Positions 15,230-23,939 of a stretch of 64,000 bases of DNA are shown in pieces. The DNA comes from Treponema_I sp045599005. GTDB lineage: Bacteria > Spirochaetota > Spirochaetia > Treponematales > Treponemataceae. Under the pieces are notes generated by a model that saw only the letters and a list, made by a program, of their open reading frames with translations, had not been told where the DNA came from and did no database searches. Position numbers and translations under genes: made by a program. The stretch is from NCBI GenBank assembly GCA_045599005.1, contig JAZRVF010000011.1, positions 62,001 to 126,000 on the forward strand, read 5' to 3'. Numbering within the stretch: the stretch's first letter is position 1; each line of letters begins with the position of its first letter.

Positions 15230-17188
15230 TCAATCTTTGGGCAAAACGGCAAGCCAGTCAGAAGAACTTGCATCACTTGGCATTCGCCAGTCACCTCTTG
15301 GAGAAAGACAGACTGTACCGACTTTTGCACCGTCCGGCAGACAGGATCTTTTGAACTGCTGAGCAAAAAATCTCCGGAAGAAATTGTTGAGCCATTTCAG
15401 AATGAATGCCCTGTCATAAACACCGTCAAAGGCAATTTCCGCAAGATACAGAATCTTATCAGGACTGAACCCAAAACGCATCATATAGTACAGAAAGAAA
15501 TCATGCAGTTCATAAGGTCCCACAAGTTCCTCTGTTTTCTGGGCAATTTTTCCGTCTAGGGGAGGCAGCAGTTCCGGACTGACAGGTGTATCAAGAATAT
15601 CGTAAAGCACTTCAGCAAGTTTCTGACTTCCGTTTTTTTCCGCATTCTTTGCATACCAGAAAACAAGATACCGAACCAGTGTCTTAGGGATTGATGCATT
15701 CACACCATACATGCTCATATGATCACCGTTATAAGTTGCCCACCCTAAAGCCAGTTCAGACAGATCACCGGTTCCTATGACAAGACCACCAGTCTTGTTT
15801 GCCAGATCCATGAGGATCTGAGTACGTTCCCGGGCCTGACAGTTTTCATATGTCACATCATGCACTGCTTTGTCCTGCCCGATATCCGCAAAATGCTGCT
15901 CCACCGCTTTGACAATGGAGATTTCCTGCAGGGAAGCACCGGTTTCACTGGCAAGACACAATGCATTGGTGTAAGTTCTGTCGGTTGTGCCGAAACCAGG
16001 CATTGTGACCGCTGAAATCTTACTGCGGGAAATACCGCAGATGTCAAAAGCTTCTGACACAACAAGCAATGCCAAAGTTGAATCCAAGCCACCGGAAAGC
16101 CCGATGACAGCGGATTTTGCATGAGTATGTCTCAGACGTTTTGCCAGTCCCCTAGCCTGCATTCTGATGATTTCCTTACACCGGGATTCCTGTTCGCCGG
16201 CACTCTGAGGAACAAAGGGGGAAGATTCAATCTTGCGTTCAAGATAAATCTTCTGGGAGTCATTATCTTCTAAAAGAGGGATTCTGACATGCCGATAGGA
16301 AGAAGCTGAGTCATCGCCTGTAAAAGTTGTTATTTTACGCCGTTCCTGACAGAGCCTTTCAACGTCAATGTCAGCAATGATCATTCCGTTTGAATAAGGT
16401 TCAGACTTTACCAGGACTGAACCGTTTTCCGCAATCAGACTGTCACCGTCAAAAATCAGATCAGTACTGGACTCGCCGGTTCCACCATTGGCGTAAAGAT
16501 AAGCAGCACAGAGACGCCCGCTCTGAGACTTTACCAACATCTCCCTGTATGCACTTTTTCCGACAACCTGATTACTGCATGACAGATTAAGAATCACATC
16601 AGCGCCAGCAAGAGCATGACGAACTGAAGGCGGCTTTGGAACCCAAAGGTCTTCACAGATTTCTGCAGCGATACATAAATCACCGGAAATATAATCTTCA
16701 ATGAGAATATCAGTTCCGAAAGGTATATCTTTCTGAAAAAACAGATCAACAGTTTCCGGCATCCCAAGTTTTTTTGAAAAAGATGTAAAATGCCTTGCTT
16801 CGTAAAACTCCTGATAATTGGGAATATTCACTTTGGGAACAATTGCGATCAGTTTTCCCTTATATACAAAACAGGCTGTGTTGAACAGGAACTGCCGGAT
16901 AGCCAGAGGTAAACCGACAGCAAAAAGAACATTGTAATCCTTAGTTTCGGTGACAATGTGCTCCAGGGCTTTTACTGCTGAATCCTGCAGATTTTTCTGA
17001 AGAAAAAGATCACTGCAGGTATAGCCTGTCACAGAAAGTTCTGGAAAACAAAGAACCTGGACATTTTTTTCAGAAGCTTCCCTGACATTTCGAATGATTT
17101 CCTCAGCATTAAAACTGCAATCCGCAACAATAAGATCTGGACTGGCACAGGCAACACGCAAAAAACCGAAACGGAAAAAATCCTGCAT
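15230..17188 (-). CDS. nadE: glutamine-dependent NAD+ synthetase
   Basis: Makes NAD+ from deamido-NAD+ using ammonia released from glutamine. The 652-residue protein has an N-terminal nitrilase-type glutaminase with Glu50 (CFPELSVTGY), Lys119 (IVPKVNIPNY) and Cys178 (AAEICEDLWVP) as the catalytic triad. The C-terminal synthetase domain has the P-loop IGLSGGLDSTLALLV (SGGLDS 365-370). Length fits the long bacterial form. It starts directly after the ParB-like gene stop and is followed by ssrA. Confidence 0.96.
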   Translation of the reverse strand: MQDFFRFGFLRVACASPDLIVADCSFNAEEIIRNVREASEKNVQVLCFPELSVTGYTCSDLFLQKNLQDSAVKALEHIVTETKDYNVLFAVGLPLAIRQFLFNTACFVYKGKLIAIVPKVNIPNYQEFYEARHFTSFSKKLGMPETVDLFFQKDIPFGTDILIEDYISGDLCIAAEICEDLWVPKPPSVRHALAGADVILNLSCSNQVVGKSAYREMLVKSQSGRLCAAYLYANGGTGESSTDLIFDGDSLIAENGSVLVKSEPYSNGMIIADIDVERLCQERRKITTFTGDDSASSYRHVRIPLLEDNDSQKIYLERKIESSPFVPQSAGEQESRCKEIIRMQARGLAKRLRHTHAKSAVIGLSGGLDSTLALLVVSEAFDICGISRSKISAVTMPGFGTTDRTYTNALCLASETGASLQEISIVKAVEQHFADIGQDKAVHDVTYENCQARERTQILMDLANKTGGLVIGTGDLSELALGWATYNGDHMSMYGVNASIPKTLVRYLVFWYAKNAEKNGSQKLAEVLYDILDTPVSPELLPPLDGKIAQKTEELVGPYELHDFFLYYMMRFGFSPDKILYLAEIAFDGVYDRAFILKWLNNFFRRFFAQQFKRSCLPDGAKVGTVCLSPRGDWRMPSDASSSDWLAVLPKD

Positions 17189-17785
17189 TTAAGACTTCCT
17201 GAGACAAATGTACCGTATGAAAAAAATGATACCGACTGTTATAGAAATAATGGATACAATGTTAAGGAATGTAAGCAGTACAGAACTGATAAGCTGATGC
17301 TTGGTAAGCACAGCGGCAGCAACAATCAGAAGACAGCCAAAGATAAGGAACAATGAAAGCAAAAGAGAAGTTTTTGTCTTTTTTTCCCGCTTTTCTGCAG
17401 AAGATTCTGCAATACAGAAGAAAAACGATTTGATTGCATCCATCATCCGCCGGAAAAGACTGGGATTCCGATATTTTTCAAGCAGTGTATAACCTTCAAG
17501 CAATTCTTCATCCGAAAAATCACTGCGCTGAGTATTTTCTTCCAGTTCAATTTCAAGCTGACTGATTTTGTCATTTATATCCAGCACCTGAACATTGATA
17601 TTCTGCCATCCCAGCTGTTTTGCCGCTTCTAGACGACGCTGGCCGGCAATAAGCTCATTGCGGCTGTTTACTGTGATGGGATTCAGTAGTCCGTAACGAC
17701 GGAGACTGTCTTTCAAAGGAGTAAGATCTCCCAAGTCTTTGCGGACCCTGTGCTTAATTTTTATTTCGTTGATATTCAACAGCAT
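17189..17785 (-). CDS. membrane-anchored ParB/Srx-like domain protein
   Basis: A 198-residue protein. Residues 3-90 match the ParB N-terminal nuclease/CTPase fold: INEIKIKHRVRKDLGDLTPLKDSL, YGLLNPITVNSRNELIAGQRRLEAAKQLGW (AGQRR in place of the usual GERR), and EENTQRSDFSDEELLEGY. There is no HTH domain. Instead a basic linker (SAEKREKKTKT) leads to two membrane helices, LLLSLFLIFGCLLIVAAAVL and VLLTFLNIVSIISITVGIIFF. It therefore cannot act as a normal chromosome-partition ParB. It lies between the class A PBP gene (13 bases away) and nadE (no gap). Confidence 0.8.
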   Translation of the reverse strand: MLLNINEIKIKHRVRKDLGDLTPLKDSLRRYGLLNPITVNSRNELIAGQRRLEAAKQLGWQNINVQVLDINDKISQLEIELEENTQRSDFSDEELLEGYTLLEKYRNPSLFRRMMDAIKSFFFCIAESSAEKREKKTKTSLLLSLFLIFGCLLIVAAAVLTKHQLISSVLLTFLNIVSIISITVGIIFFIRYICLRKS

Positions 17786-17798
17786 GGTGTACCCCGAA

Positions 17799-20390
17799 TC
17801 AATCCAGAAGATAGTTTGTCAAAGGAAGTCCGTTTGCATCGATTTCGTAACCAAGTTCACTGATTTCAACAACAGAGACTTCCTCTCCATCTATATTAAT
17901 TCCTTCTTCATTTTCATCAGTTTCTTCAGAATGATCAAGGAATGACAGATCCAGAACCAGAGTTGCCGGTGACACCTCAAAATCTGAAAGACCGGACTGA
18001 AGACGTTCCGTGTTGAGAAGATCAACAGATCTTGCCTCTGCGACTTTCCGCAATGCATGGTAAGAACAGAGTTCTGTGGGTTCTGTTCCTTCAAGGAAGT
18101 ATCTTGTGACGTAATCCTCACAGTCAGATGTAAGCAGATCTCCGGACTCAGAACAGACTTTTGCCTTTACAACACCCGGAGGAGCTTCCGGGAAATCTTT
18201 ATAGGGCAGATTTTTGTGAGTCATCTGAACAAAATCACCCCACGCAACACCAGCAAGAGTTGCACCTGTAAGGGAAGTTCCCAATGTGTTTCCTTTCTGG
18301 TCAAATCCGAACCACCAGGCAGAGGTGTAATAGGGTGTGAATGCTACAGTCCAGGCATCTTCCCAGTTCTGGGTGGTACCAGTTTTTCCTGCCGCCGGCA
18401 TTGAAAAGCGTTTTCCGTTTTCGTCATAGAAGCGTAACTTTGAGCCCCATCCAGAACCACGGGCAAGAGTTCCCATGGAAACTGTATTCTGAAGAAGGCT
18501 GGTCATTATGAAAGCGGTCTGCGGTGTAATCACCTGTATATCCTCACCCTTTGCCTGCTGAGCCTCACGGATCTCACGTTCCGGATTAAGAATAATGTTT
18601 CCATTTTTGTCTTCCACATTCCTGATTGCCATAGGTGTAACTTCTTTACCCTGATTAGCAAAGATTGCAAAAGCACGTGCCATCTGGATCGGCTGGACAA
18701 CACAGACACCGAGTCCCAGTGAATAGACAGGCTTCAGACTTCGTGATTCATATTCACTTTCATCAATTCCCAGCAGTGCGGCCGCCCGGTTGATCGCAGC
18801 ATCAAATCCGACCTCGTTCAGAATTTTTACAGAAGGAATGTTCATTGATGTTGCAAGAGCATACCACAGCTGGACATGCCCCAGGAACTCACCTTTGAAG
18901 TTGTTGATAATATAGGGAGAGCCGTCTTCCTTGTAGAAAATGACAGGAGTGTCATAAATCATTGTGGTGGCAGTAACTTTGCGTGAATCAATCGCCGCTG
19001 AATAATAAAGCGGTTTAAAAGTACTTCCCGGCTGCAGTGTCGCCTGAGTGGCACGGATGAACTGATTGTCCTCATCGTAGGTACTTCCGCCGACCAGAGC
19101 CGTTATATAACCGGTACTGTTCTCCAGCTCGATCATTGTTCCTTCAATCTGATCTTTCCTTGAAGTATCTTTTGAAGTGGTTGAAGCTTTATTTACAACA
19201 CCGACTTTAAGATTCTCTATTCCGCAGACCATGGAGAAAATGTCCAGCATGGGGTTGATCTCTTTTCTGAACTGTGACATCGCCTCTGTCTCACGGCGCA
19301 GTTCTGAGTTCCTGAGTTCAGGGATATTGAAGACAAGGGAGAACAGCTCAGTCATAGGAATATAAGTATTGATCGCGTCAGAACGGCGTTTTCCAGAAGA
19401 AGCCTGATAAGAATCATTTGCAAGGGCAATATATTTTGCCATGACTTCATCGGCTGCTGCCTGGTGCTGAAGATTCAGAGTAGTGTTGACAGTCAGTCCG
19501 TCAGTATAAACACTGTTGGTAGCGTAGTTATAGAGAGAATCCAATTCACGGCGGACATATTCACTGAACCAGGGAGCCCGGTTTTCTGTAAGATTAAGTG
19601 CACTGGTATTTGTTCTTGTGTAATCAAAGTTCAGCCAGTACTCATCAAAGGAAGAATCAGCAACTTCTTTGGTGATATACCCGTTTGCCACCATTTCACC
19701 AAGAACATACTGCTGACGTTCGCGGGCACGGTTAGGATAATTGAAAGGATTGTAATAAGTCGGACTGGAAAGCTGGATAACAAGAATCGCGGATTCCGCA
19801 GGAGTGATTTTTTCAACTCCATGACCGAAATAGTATTTGGATGCGGTACTTACACCATAAGTTCCACCGCCAAGATAAACCTGGTTCAGATAAAGCTCAA
19901 GAATTTCGTCTTTGGAATACCGGCGTTCCATCTGAATAGCCCACCAGAGTTCAACAAGTTTTCGGGTGATTGAGATGTCTTTACGGTCACAGTACAAAGT
20001 TCCTGCAATCTGCTGGGTAAGGGTACTTCCACCACCAAGGGACAGACCAGCAACTTTACCGACCACAGCGCGCAGAATTGATTTTACACTGAAACCATTA
20101 TGTTTGTAGAAAACCTGATCCTCACGGGTAAGAAGAGCATCAAGAAAGTGCTGGGGAATCTGCGTAATGCTTATAATCTCGCGTTTTTCGTCAGAAGAAT
20201 ACTCAGTGATCAGTTCACCGTTGATATCAAGAATCTTTGTAGGCAGTGCGGCCGAAAATTCCGTAAAATTTTCACTGTTGATGACATTTATCGTCATTGC
20301 CGCAAGAGCACCTGCAACTGCACCGAAAACCAAAGCGAAAAAAACGGCAAAAATAAGAAAAAAATGAGTCCGTTTTTTGATTTTTTCCAT
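17799..20390 (-). CDS. class A penicillin-binding protein (glycosyltransferase/transpeptidase)
   Basis: Bifunctional peptidoglycan synthase of the PBP1A type, 863 residues. One membrane helix near residues 9-35 is followed by the GT51 domain with the catalytic EDQVFYKHNGF (Glu90), GGSTLTQQIAG and RKLVELWWAIQMERRYSK motifs. The transpeptidase domain has STFK (Ser456-Lys459), SMN (515-517) and KTG (669-671). An acidic tail follows. It acts on the outer face of the inner membrane. A promoter-like TTGATT-17-TATTCT ends six bases before the ATG and there is no Shine-Dalgarno. Confidence 0.95.
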   Translation of the reverse strand: MEKIKKRTHFFLIFAVFFALVFGAVAGALAAMTINVINSENFTEFSAALPTKILDINGELITEYSSDEKREIISITQIPQHFLDALLTREDQVFYKHNGFSVKSILRAVVGKVAGLSLGGGSTLTQQIAGTLYCDRKDISITRKLVELWWAIQMERRYSKDEILELYLNQVYLGGGTYGVSTASKYYFGHGVEKITPAESAILVIQLSSPTYYNPFNYPNRARERQQYVLGEMVANGYITKEVADSSFDEYWLNFDYTRTNTSALNLTENRAPWFSEYVRRELDSLYNYATNSVYTDGLTVNTTLNLQHQAAADEVMAKYIALANDSYQASSGKRRSDAINTYIPMTELFSLVFNIPELRNSELRRETEAMSQFRKEINPMLDIFSMVCGIENLKVGVVNKASTTSKDTSRKDQIEGTMIELENSTGYITALVGGSTYDEDNQFIRATQATLQPGSTFKPLYYSAAIDSRKVTATTMIYDTPVIFYKEDGSPYIINNFKGEFLGHVQLWYALATSMNIPSVKILNEVGFDAAINRAAALLGIDESEYESRSLKPVYSLGLGVCVVQPIQMARAFAIFANQGKEVTPMAIRNVEDKNGNIILNPEREIREAQQAKGEDIQVITPQTAFIMTSLLQNTVSMGTLARGSGWGSKLRFYDENGKRFSMPAAGKTGTTQNWEDAWTVAFTPYYTSAWWFGFDQKGNTLGTSLTGATLAGVAWGDFVQMTHKNLPYKDFPEAPPGVVKAKVCSESGDLLTSDCEDYVTRYFLEGTEPTELCSYHALRKVAEARSVDLLNTERLQSGLSDFEVSPATLVLDLSFLDHSEETDENEEGINIDGEEVSVVEISELGYEIDANGLPLTNYLLD

Positions 20391-20396
20391 ATTATA

Positions 20397-20425
20397 AGAA
20401 TAAAAAAAACAGCGTTAAAAATCAA
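20397..20425 (-). promoter_or_regulatory. probable leaderless promoter of the PBP gene
   Basis: On the minus strand TTGATT (20425-20420), spacer 17, TATTCT (20402-20397), then six bases (TTATAA plus T) to the ATG at 20390. A TATAAT also abuts the ATG. No ribosome-binding site is visible. Confidence 0.45.
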
Positions 20426-20558
20426 GGGCTACAACTTCAAATCAAACTTAAGCAAGAAAACACTAAACTCGAAAAATCATTTTCCGAAAATATTACTGTA
20501 GTTTTGCAGTGCAGAACTGAATGACATCAAAGTAATTTTAGACGCGGAGGTTTTCAAA

Positions 20559-20771
20559 ATGGATTGTTACGCATTAAAAGGACATAACGAGTCAAAAGAC
20601 TACATGATGATTGTGAATGAGATAGATGACGGCTATGTTGTCCGAATTGTCCGTGATTTGGACGGATACGAAGAAGTCACTACTGATTTTATGAGCAAGA
20701 CACTGTTCGACAGTTGTGTCCGTACCGGTTATCTGACAAAAATGGAAGCAAGTCTGGCTGTTACAGCTTGA
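20559..20771 (+). CDS. small conserved hypothetical protein
   Basis: A 70-residue protein starting MDCYALKGHNESKDYMMIVNEIDDGY, with a compact alternating strand pattern (YVVRIVRDLDGYEEVTTDFM) and a C-terminal helix. There is no signal peptide. A GGAGG ribosome-binding site lies about eight bases before the ATG, which supports expression. It converges on miaA and overlaps its end by 11 bases. The spacer to the divergent PBP gene (20391-20558) shows only the PBP promoter; I see no clear promoter for this gene. Function unknown. Confidence 0.65.
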   Translation: MDCYALKGHNESKDYMMIVNEIDDGYVVRIVRDLDGYEEVTTDFMSKTLFDSCVRTGYLTKMEASLAVTA

Positions 20772-21735
20772 TATTTCCTGATTCAATGCCTGTCTGAATC
20801 AACCGCTTTGCAGTTTCAAAGCGGTCTTCAGCAGGCAGCCAATGAATCACTGTTCCCTGTTTTTCCATACGGCGGAACCAGGTTTCCTGCCTTTTTGCAA
20901 ACTGCCCTATTGCTATGTAGAGGGACTGTCTCAGTTCTTCCTGTCCGGTAATTTTTCCCTGAAGGTATTCGGCAATAAAGCGGTACTCAAGTCCAAGTCT
21001 CTCAAGACGTTCCCATGAAACGCCTTTCTCATGCAGAGCAGAAACTTCTCCTGTCATATTCTCCTGAAAACGGGCGGAAAGACGCGCACCGATGCGTTCT
21101 CGGAGTGTTTTTCTGTCAAAAGTTGTTCCGATTATAAAAGGCCTGATTTCCGGGATATCAGAATTATCATTCATTTCCACCGGATTTTCACGACTGTAGA
21201 CTTCTATCTCAATCGCACGGAGAAGCCGGTGCCTTTCCACAGTGTCTGTGGTGTTATGAAGTTTTCCGCCCTTAAGCTCTGCCAGATATTCAGCTAGTTC
21301 CAGATCAGTTTTTCCCGCCAGAGAATTCCGCAGTTCCACATTGCAGGGCACAGTCGTAAGCTGATATCCGCGGACTATGGAATCAAGATACATTCCAGTT
21401 CCTCCACAGAAAACAACAGCTCTGTCTCTTGCTTTTATCTCCGGAAATACTCTGTAGACCGCCTGCTGATAATCAAAAACCGAATATTCAGTGTCAAGGT
21501 CTGTCACATCAATCAGATGGTACGGAATCTGTCTTTCTGGATTATGAAGTGTGTACTCACACAGGTCCTTACCGCTGCCTATATCAAGGCCACGGTAAAC
21601 CTGTCTTGAATCAGCGGAAATAATCTCTCCGCCGAAATAATCAGCAAGTCTTACAGCCAGAGATGTTTTTCCCACTGCTGTAGGCCCAAGAACCATCAGA
21701 CAGTTACAAACTTTTTCTTCCATATTATTTGACAT
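20761..21735 (-). CDS. miaA: tRNA dimethylallyltransferase, first copy
   Basis: Adds a dimethylallyl group to N6 of A37 in tRNAs reading codons that begin with U. The 324-residue protein has the P-loop LGPTAVGKTSLAV (17-24 for GPTAVGKT), the SADSRQVYRGLDIGSGK segment (Asp42), VFCGGTGMYLDSIV, and a C-terminal FAKRQETWFRR motif. The GSGKDL wording in place of GTAKP resembles one of the two MiaA paralogues found in Bacteroidetes. A second, more typical MiaA lies at 39149-40174. It is the last gene of the lysC-dapB-rlmI-miaA operon. Confidence 0.88.
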   Translation of the reverse strand: MSNNMEEKVCNCLMVLGPTAVGKTSLAVRLADYFGGEIISADSRQVYRGLDIGSGKDLCEYTLHNPERQIPYHLIDVTDLDTEYSVFDYQQAVYRVFPEIKARDRAVVFCGGTGMYLDSIVRGYQLTTVPCNVELRNSLAGKTDLELAEYLAELKGGKLHNTTDTVERHRLLRAIEIEVYSRENPVEMNDNSDIPEIRPFIIGTTFDRKTLRERIGARLSARFQENMTGEVSALHEKGVSWERLERLGLEYRFIAEYLQGKITGQEELRQSLYIAIGQFAKRQETWFRRMEKQGTVIHWLPAEDRFETAKRLIQTGIESGNIKL

Positions 21736-21767
21736 TTACAATCCGCTGCCTTAATGACAGGCAAAAG

Positions 21768-23024
21768 CTAAAGGACTCTCAGCACAGCACACTTAAGATA
21801 CTCTGATTTGGGATAACCGACCAGAAGAGGATGATCCGGTCCTGCACCACGTTTTTCGAGTATCTGAACTGTCCGGTGAGCGTCAAGGGCAGCATGCATG
21901 ATCATGTCATAAAAAGTGTTGTAATCAAAGAAATGAGAACATGAACATGTTATAAGGATTCCACCTTTCTCAAGCAGTTTCATCGCACGGAGATTGATCT
22001 CCTTGTATCCGCCATAGGCTTTCTTCACCATCTTTGCACTTTTTGTGAATGCGGGCGGGTCAAGAATTATCATGTCAAATTTCCGCTGCTGGTTTTCATA
22101 TTCTTTAAGAAGATCGAAGACATCAGCGCAGACAGCAGTAACAACTTTTTCCTGCCTGTTAAGTGCGATATTGGCATTGACAGTGGCAACAGCCTCTTCC
22201 GAAATGTCACAGGCGGTTACTTCCTTTGCACCATTGAGAGCACAATTCAAAGCAAATGCCCCTGTATGAGTGAAGGTGTCAAGAACACGTTTACCCCGGG
22301 CAAAGGCTGCAGCTGTCACACGGTTGAATTTCTGATCAAGGAAATAACCTGTCTTCTGTCCCTGTGCAATATCAACCTGAAGAAGCACTCCGTTTTCCTT
22401 GATTGTAATGACAGGATCCCGTTCAGGGCCGATCCAGCCTACACTTTCCGGAAGACCTTCTTTCTCGCGGATAGAAGCTTCGCTACGTTCGTAAATTCCG
22501 AAAGGACGGCACAGATTCTGAAGTGCATCCAGAATCTCATCCCGGTAGACTTCTGTACAGAGAGCGAGAAACTGTACAACAAGAAAAACGTGGCCATCAA
22601 TATCGCAATAGCGTTCCACCGTAAGACCGGGCAGAAAGTCCGCCTCGTCAAAAATCAGCCGGTAGGAATCATGCTTTGAGTAATAAGCAAAACGAAGCTG
22701 CAGAGCCTGTTCAATGCGGCTTTGGAAAAAAGCGGCATCAAAAGCTTCACCTCTTGTGCGGCTGAGAATGCGGACTGTAATCTTTGATTTTTTATTGATG
22801 ATTCCGGTTCCCAAAAAAAGTCCGGATTTGCTCATCACTTCAACAGGAGAGCCGTCCTCCACAGATGAAGAATCCAAGGACTCATCCGCAACATGATGCT
22901 GTCCGCCTTTAAGTGTGGTCTCATAGCGGACATGATCAATCTCGTTGTCAAAAACCCATGGAAATCCCTGACGGATTTCATTTTCCTCTTTTGCCTTGAG
23001 AAAAACTTTTGAAATGTATTCCAT
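21768..23024 (-). CDS. rlmI: RlmI-like class I SAM-dependent rRNA methyltransferase
   Basis: Probable 23S rRNA m5C methyltransferase. The 418-residue protein has an N-terminal PUA-like domain (SKVFLKAKEENEIRQGFPWVF, and EVMSKSGLFLGTGIINKKS). A central RlmI-type domain follows with QGQKTGYFLDQKFNR. The Rossmann core has VLDTFTHTGAFALNCALNGA, the IILDPPAF motif and a TCSCSHF motif with the catalytic Cys region. An insertion near residues 38-55 (GGQHHVADESLDSS) lies in the PUA region. It ends upstream of miaA and starts four bases after dapB. Confidence 0.88.
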   Translation of the reverse strand: MEYISKVFLKAKEENEIRQGFPWVFDNEIDHVRYETTLKGGQHHVADESLDSSSVEDGSPVEVMSKSGLFLGTGIINKKSKITVRILSRTRGEAFDAAFFQSRIEQALQLRFAYYSKHDSYRLIFDEADFLPGLTVERYCDIDGHVFLVVQFLALCTEVYRDEILDALQNLCRPFGIYERSEASIREKEGLPESVGWIGPERDPVITIKENGVLLQVDIAQGQKTGYFLDQKFNRVTAAAFARGKRVLDTFTHTGAFALNCALNGAKEVTACDISEEAVATVNANIALNRQEKVVTAVCADVFDLLKEYENQQRKFDMIILDPPAFTKSAKMVKKAYGGYKEINLRAMKLLEKGGILITCSCSHFFDYNTFYDMIMHAALDAHRTVQILEKRGAGPDHPLLVGYPKSEYLKCAVLRVL

Positions 23025-23028
23025 ATTA

Positions 23029-23805
23029 TCAACCGAAAATATCGTTCATTGTATAAACATTGCCTTTTGCAAGTTTTCCGCCTTTGAGTCCATTGAAGAG
23101 CCATTCACATGCAACCACAGCACCCAAAGCAAAACCTTCACGGCTGCGGGCAGTGTGTGTCAGTTCAATCGTATCGGCAGGGCTGTCAAAGAATACAGTG
23201 TGTGTTCCAGGAACGCTTCCTACTCGTGTACTTGAGACATGAAGCTGATTTTTCTGGGGACGGCTGTAAAAGGCATCTGTCACAATCTCTGTTTTTGAAG
23301 GGAAATTTGCCATGACCTGGCGGGCGATTTCCAGGGCAGTTCCTGAAGGGCTGTCTGCTTTCTGATTGTGGTGGGCTTCCCAGGTGGCAACATCATATTC
23401 GTCATAGGCACTGATAAGTTTTGCTGCTTCGGCAACAACACGGTAAAAAAGGTTGACACCGACAGAATAGTTTGCAGCGTAAAAAAGGTTTGTTCCGGCT
23501 GAAGCAACATCTTTGCTTACCTGCTCAAGATTACCGAGCCATCCGGTTGTACCGACTACCAGCGGAATATTTGTTGGAATAAAAGCTTTAATGTTGTTCA
23601 TTACACTGTCAGGATGCGTGAATTCAATGATTCCCTCTGCTCCGGATTCAAGGATTCTGGAAGCCAGTTCTTCAGGATCCCCTGATTTGACGGATGCATC
23701 AGGAGCAAAAGGATCGCATGTTACAACAACCTGATTTCCGCGTTTCTTTGCAGCCGCCTCAATCATGTGCCCCATTTTTCCGTATCCGACCAATGCAATT
23801 TTCAT
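23029..23805 (-). CDS. dapB: 4-hydroxy-tetrahydrodipicolinate reductase
   Basis: NAD(P)H-dependent step of the diaminopimelate/lysine pathway. The 258-residue protein opens MKIALVGYGKMGHMIE, has LVVGTTGW and the active-site segment EAHHNQKADSPSGTAL with the catalytic His and Lys. A longer open frame extends 34 codons upstream, but this ATG has a GAGG site six bases before it and begins exactly where the family starts. It follows lysC after 134 bases, so the two pathway enzymes are neighbours. Confidence 0.95.
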   Translation of the reverse strand: MKIALVGYGKMGHMIEAAAKKRGNQVVVTCDPFAPDASVKSGDPEELASRILESGAEGIIEFTHPDSVMNNIKAFIPTNIPLVVGTTGWLGNLEQVSKDVASAGTNLFYAANYSVGVNLFYRVVAEAAKLISAYDEYDVATWEAHHNQKADSPSGTALEIARQVMANFPSKTEIVTDAFYSRPQKNQLHVSSTRVGSVPGTHTVFFDSPADTIELTHTARSREGFALGAVVACEWLFNGLKGGKLAKGNVYTMNDIFG

Positions 23806-23939
23806 AAAAACCTCTGTGATTTTAAAAGTTTGTCTGACAAGGACATTGAAAACCGACAGCCTTGTAGCAGACCTTTTTGGACACCCGTACATCTGTCTCA
23901 TAACCACCCGTAAACCGGATGGCTATGAATACGGGAAAA

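Noticed and set aside
23806..23907. 34-codon N-terminal extension of dapB
   Set aside because: The inner ATG at 23805 has a GAGG site and begins at the family start.
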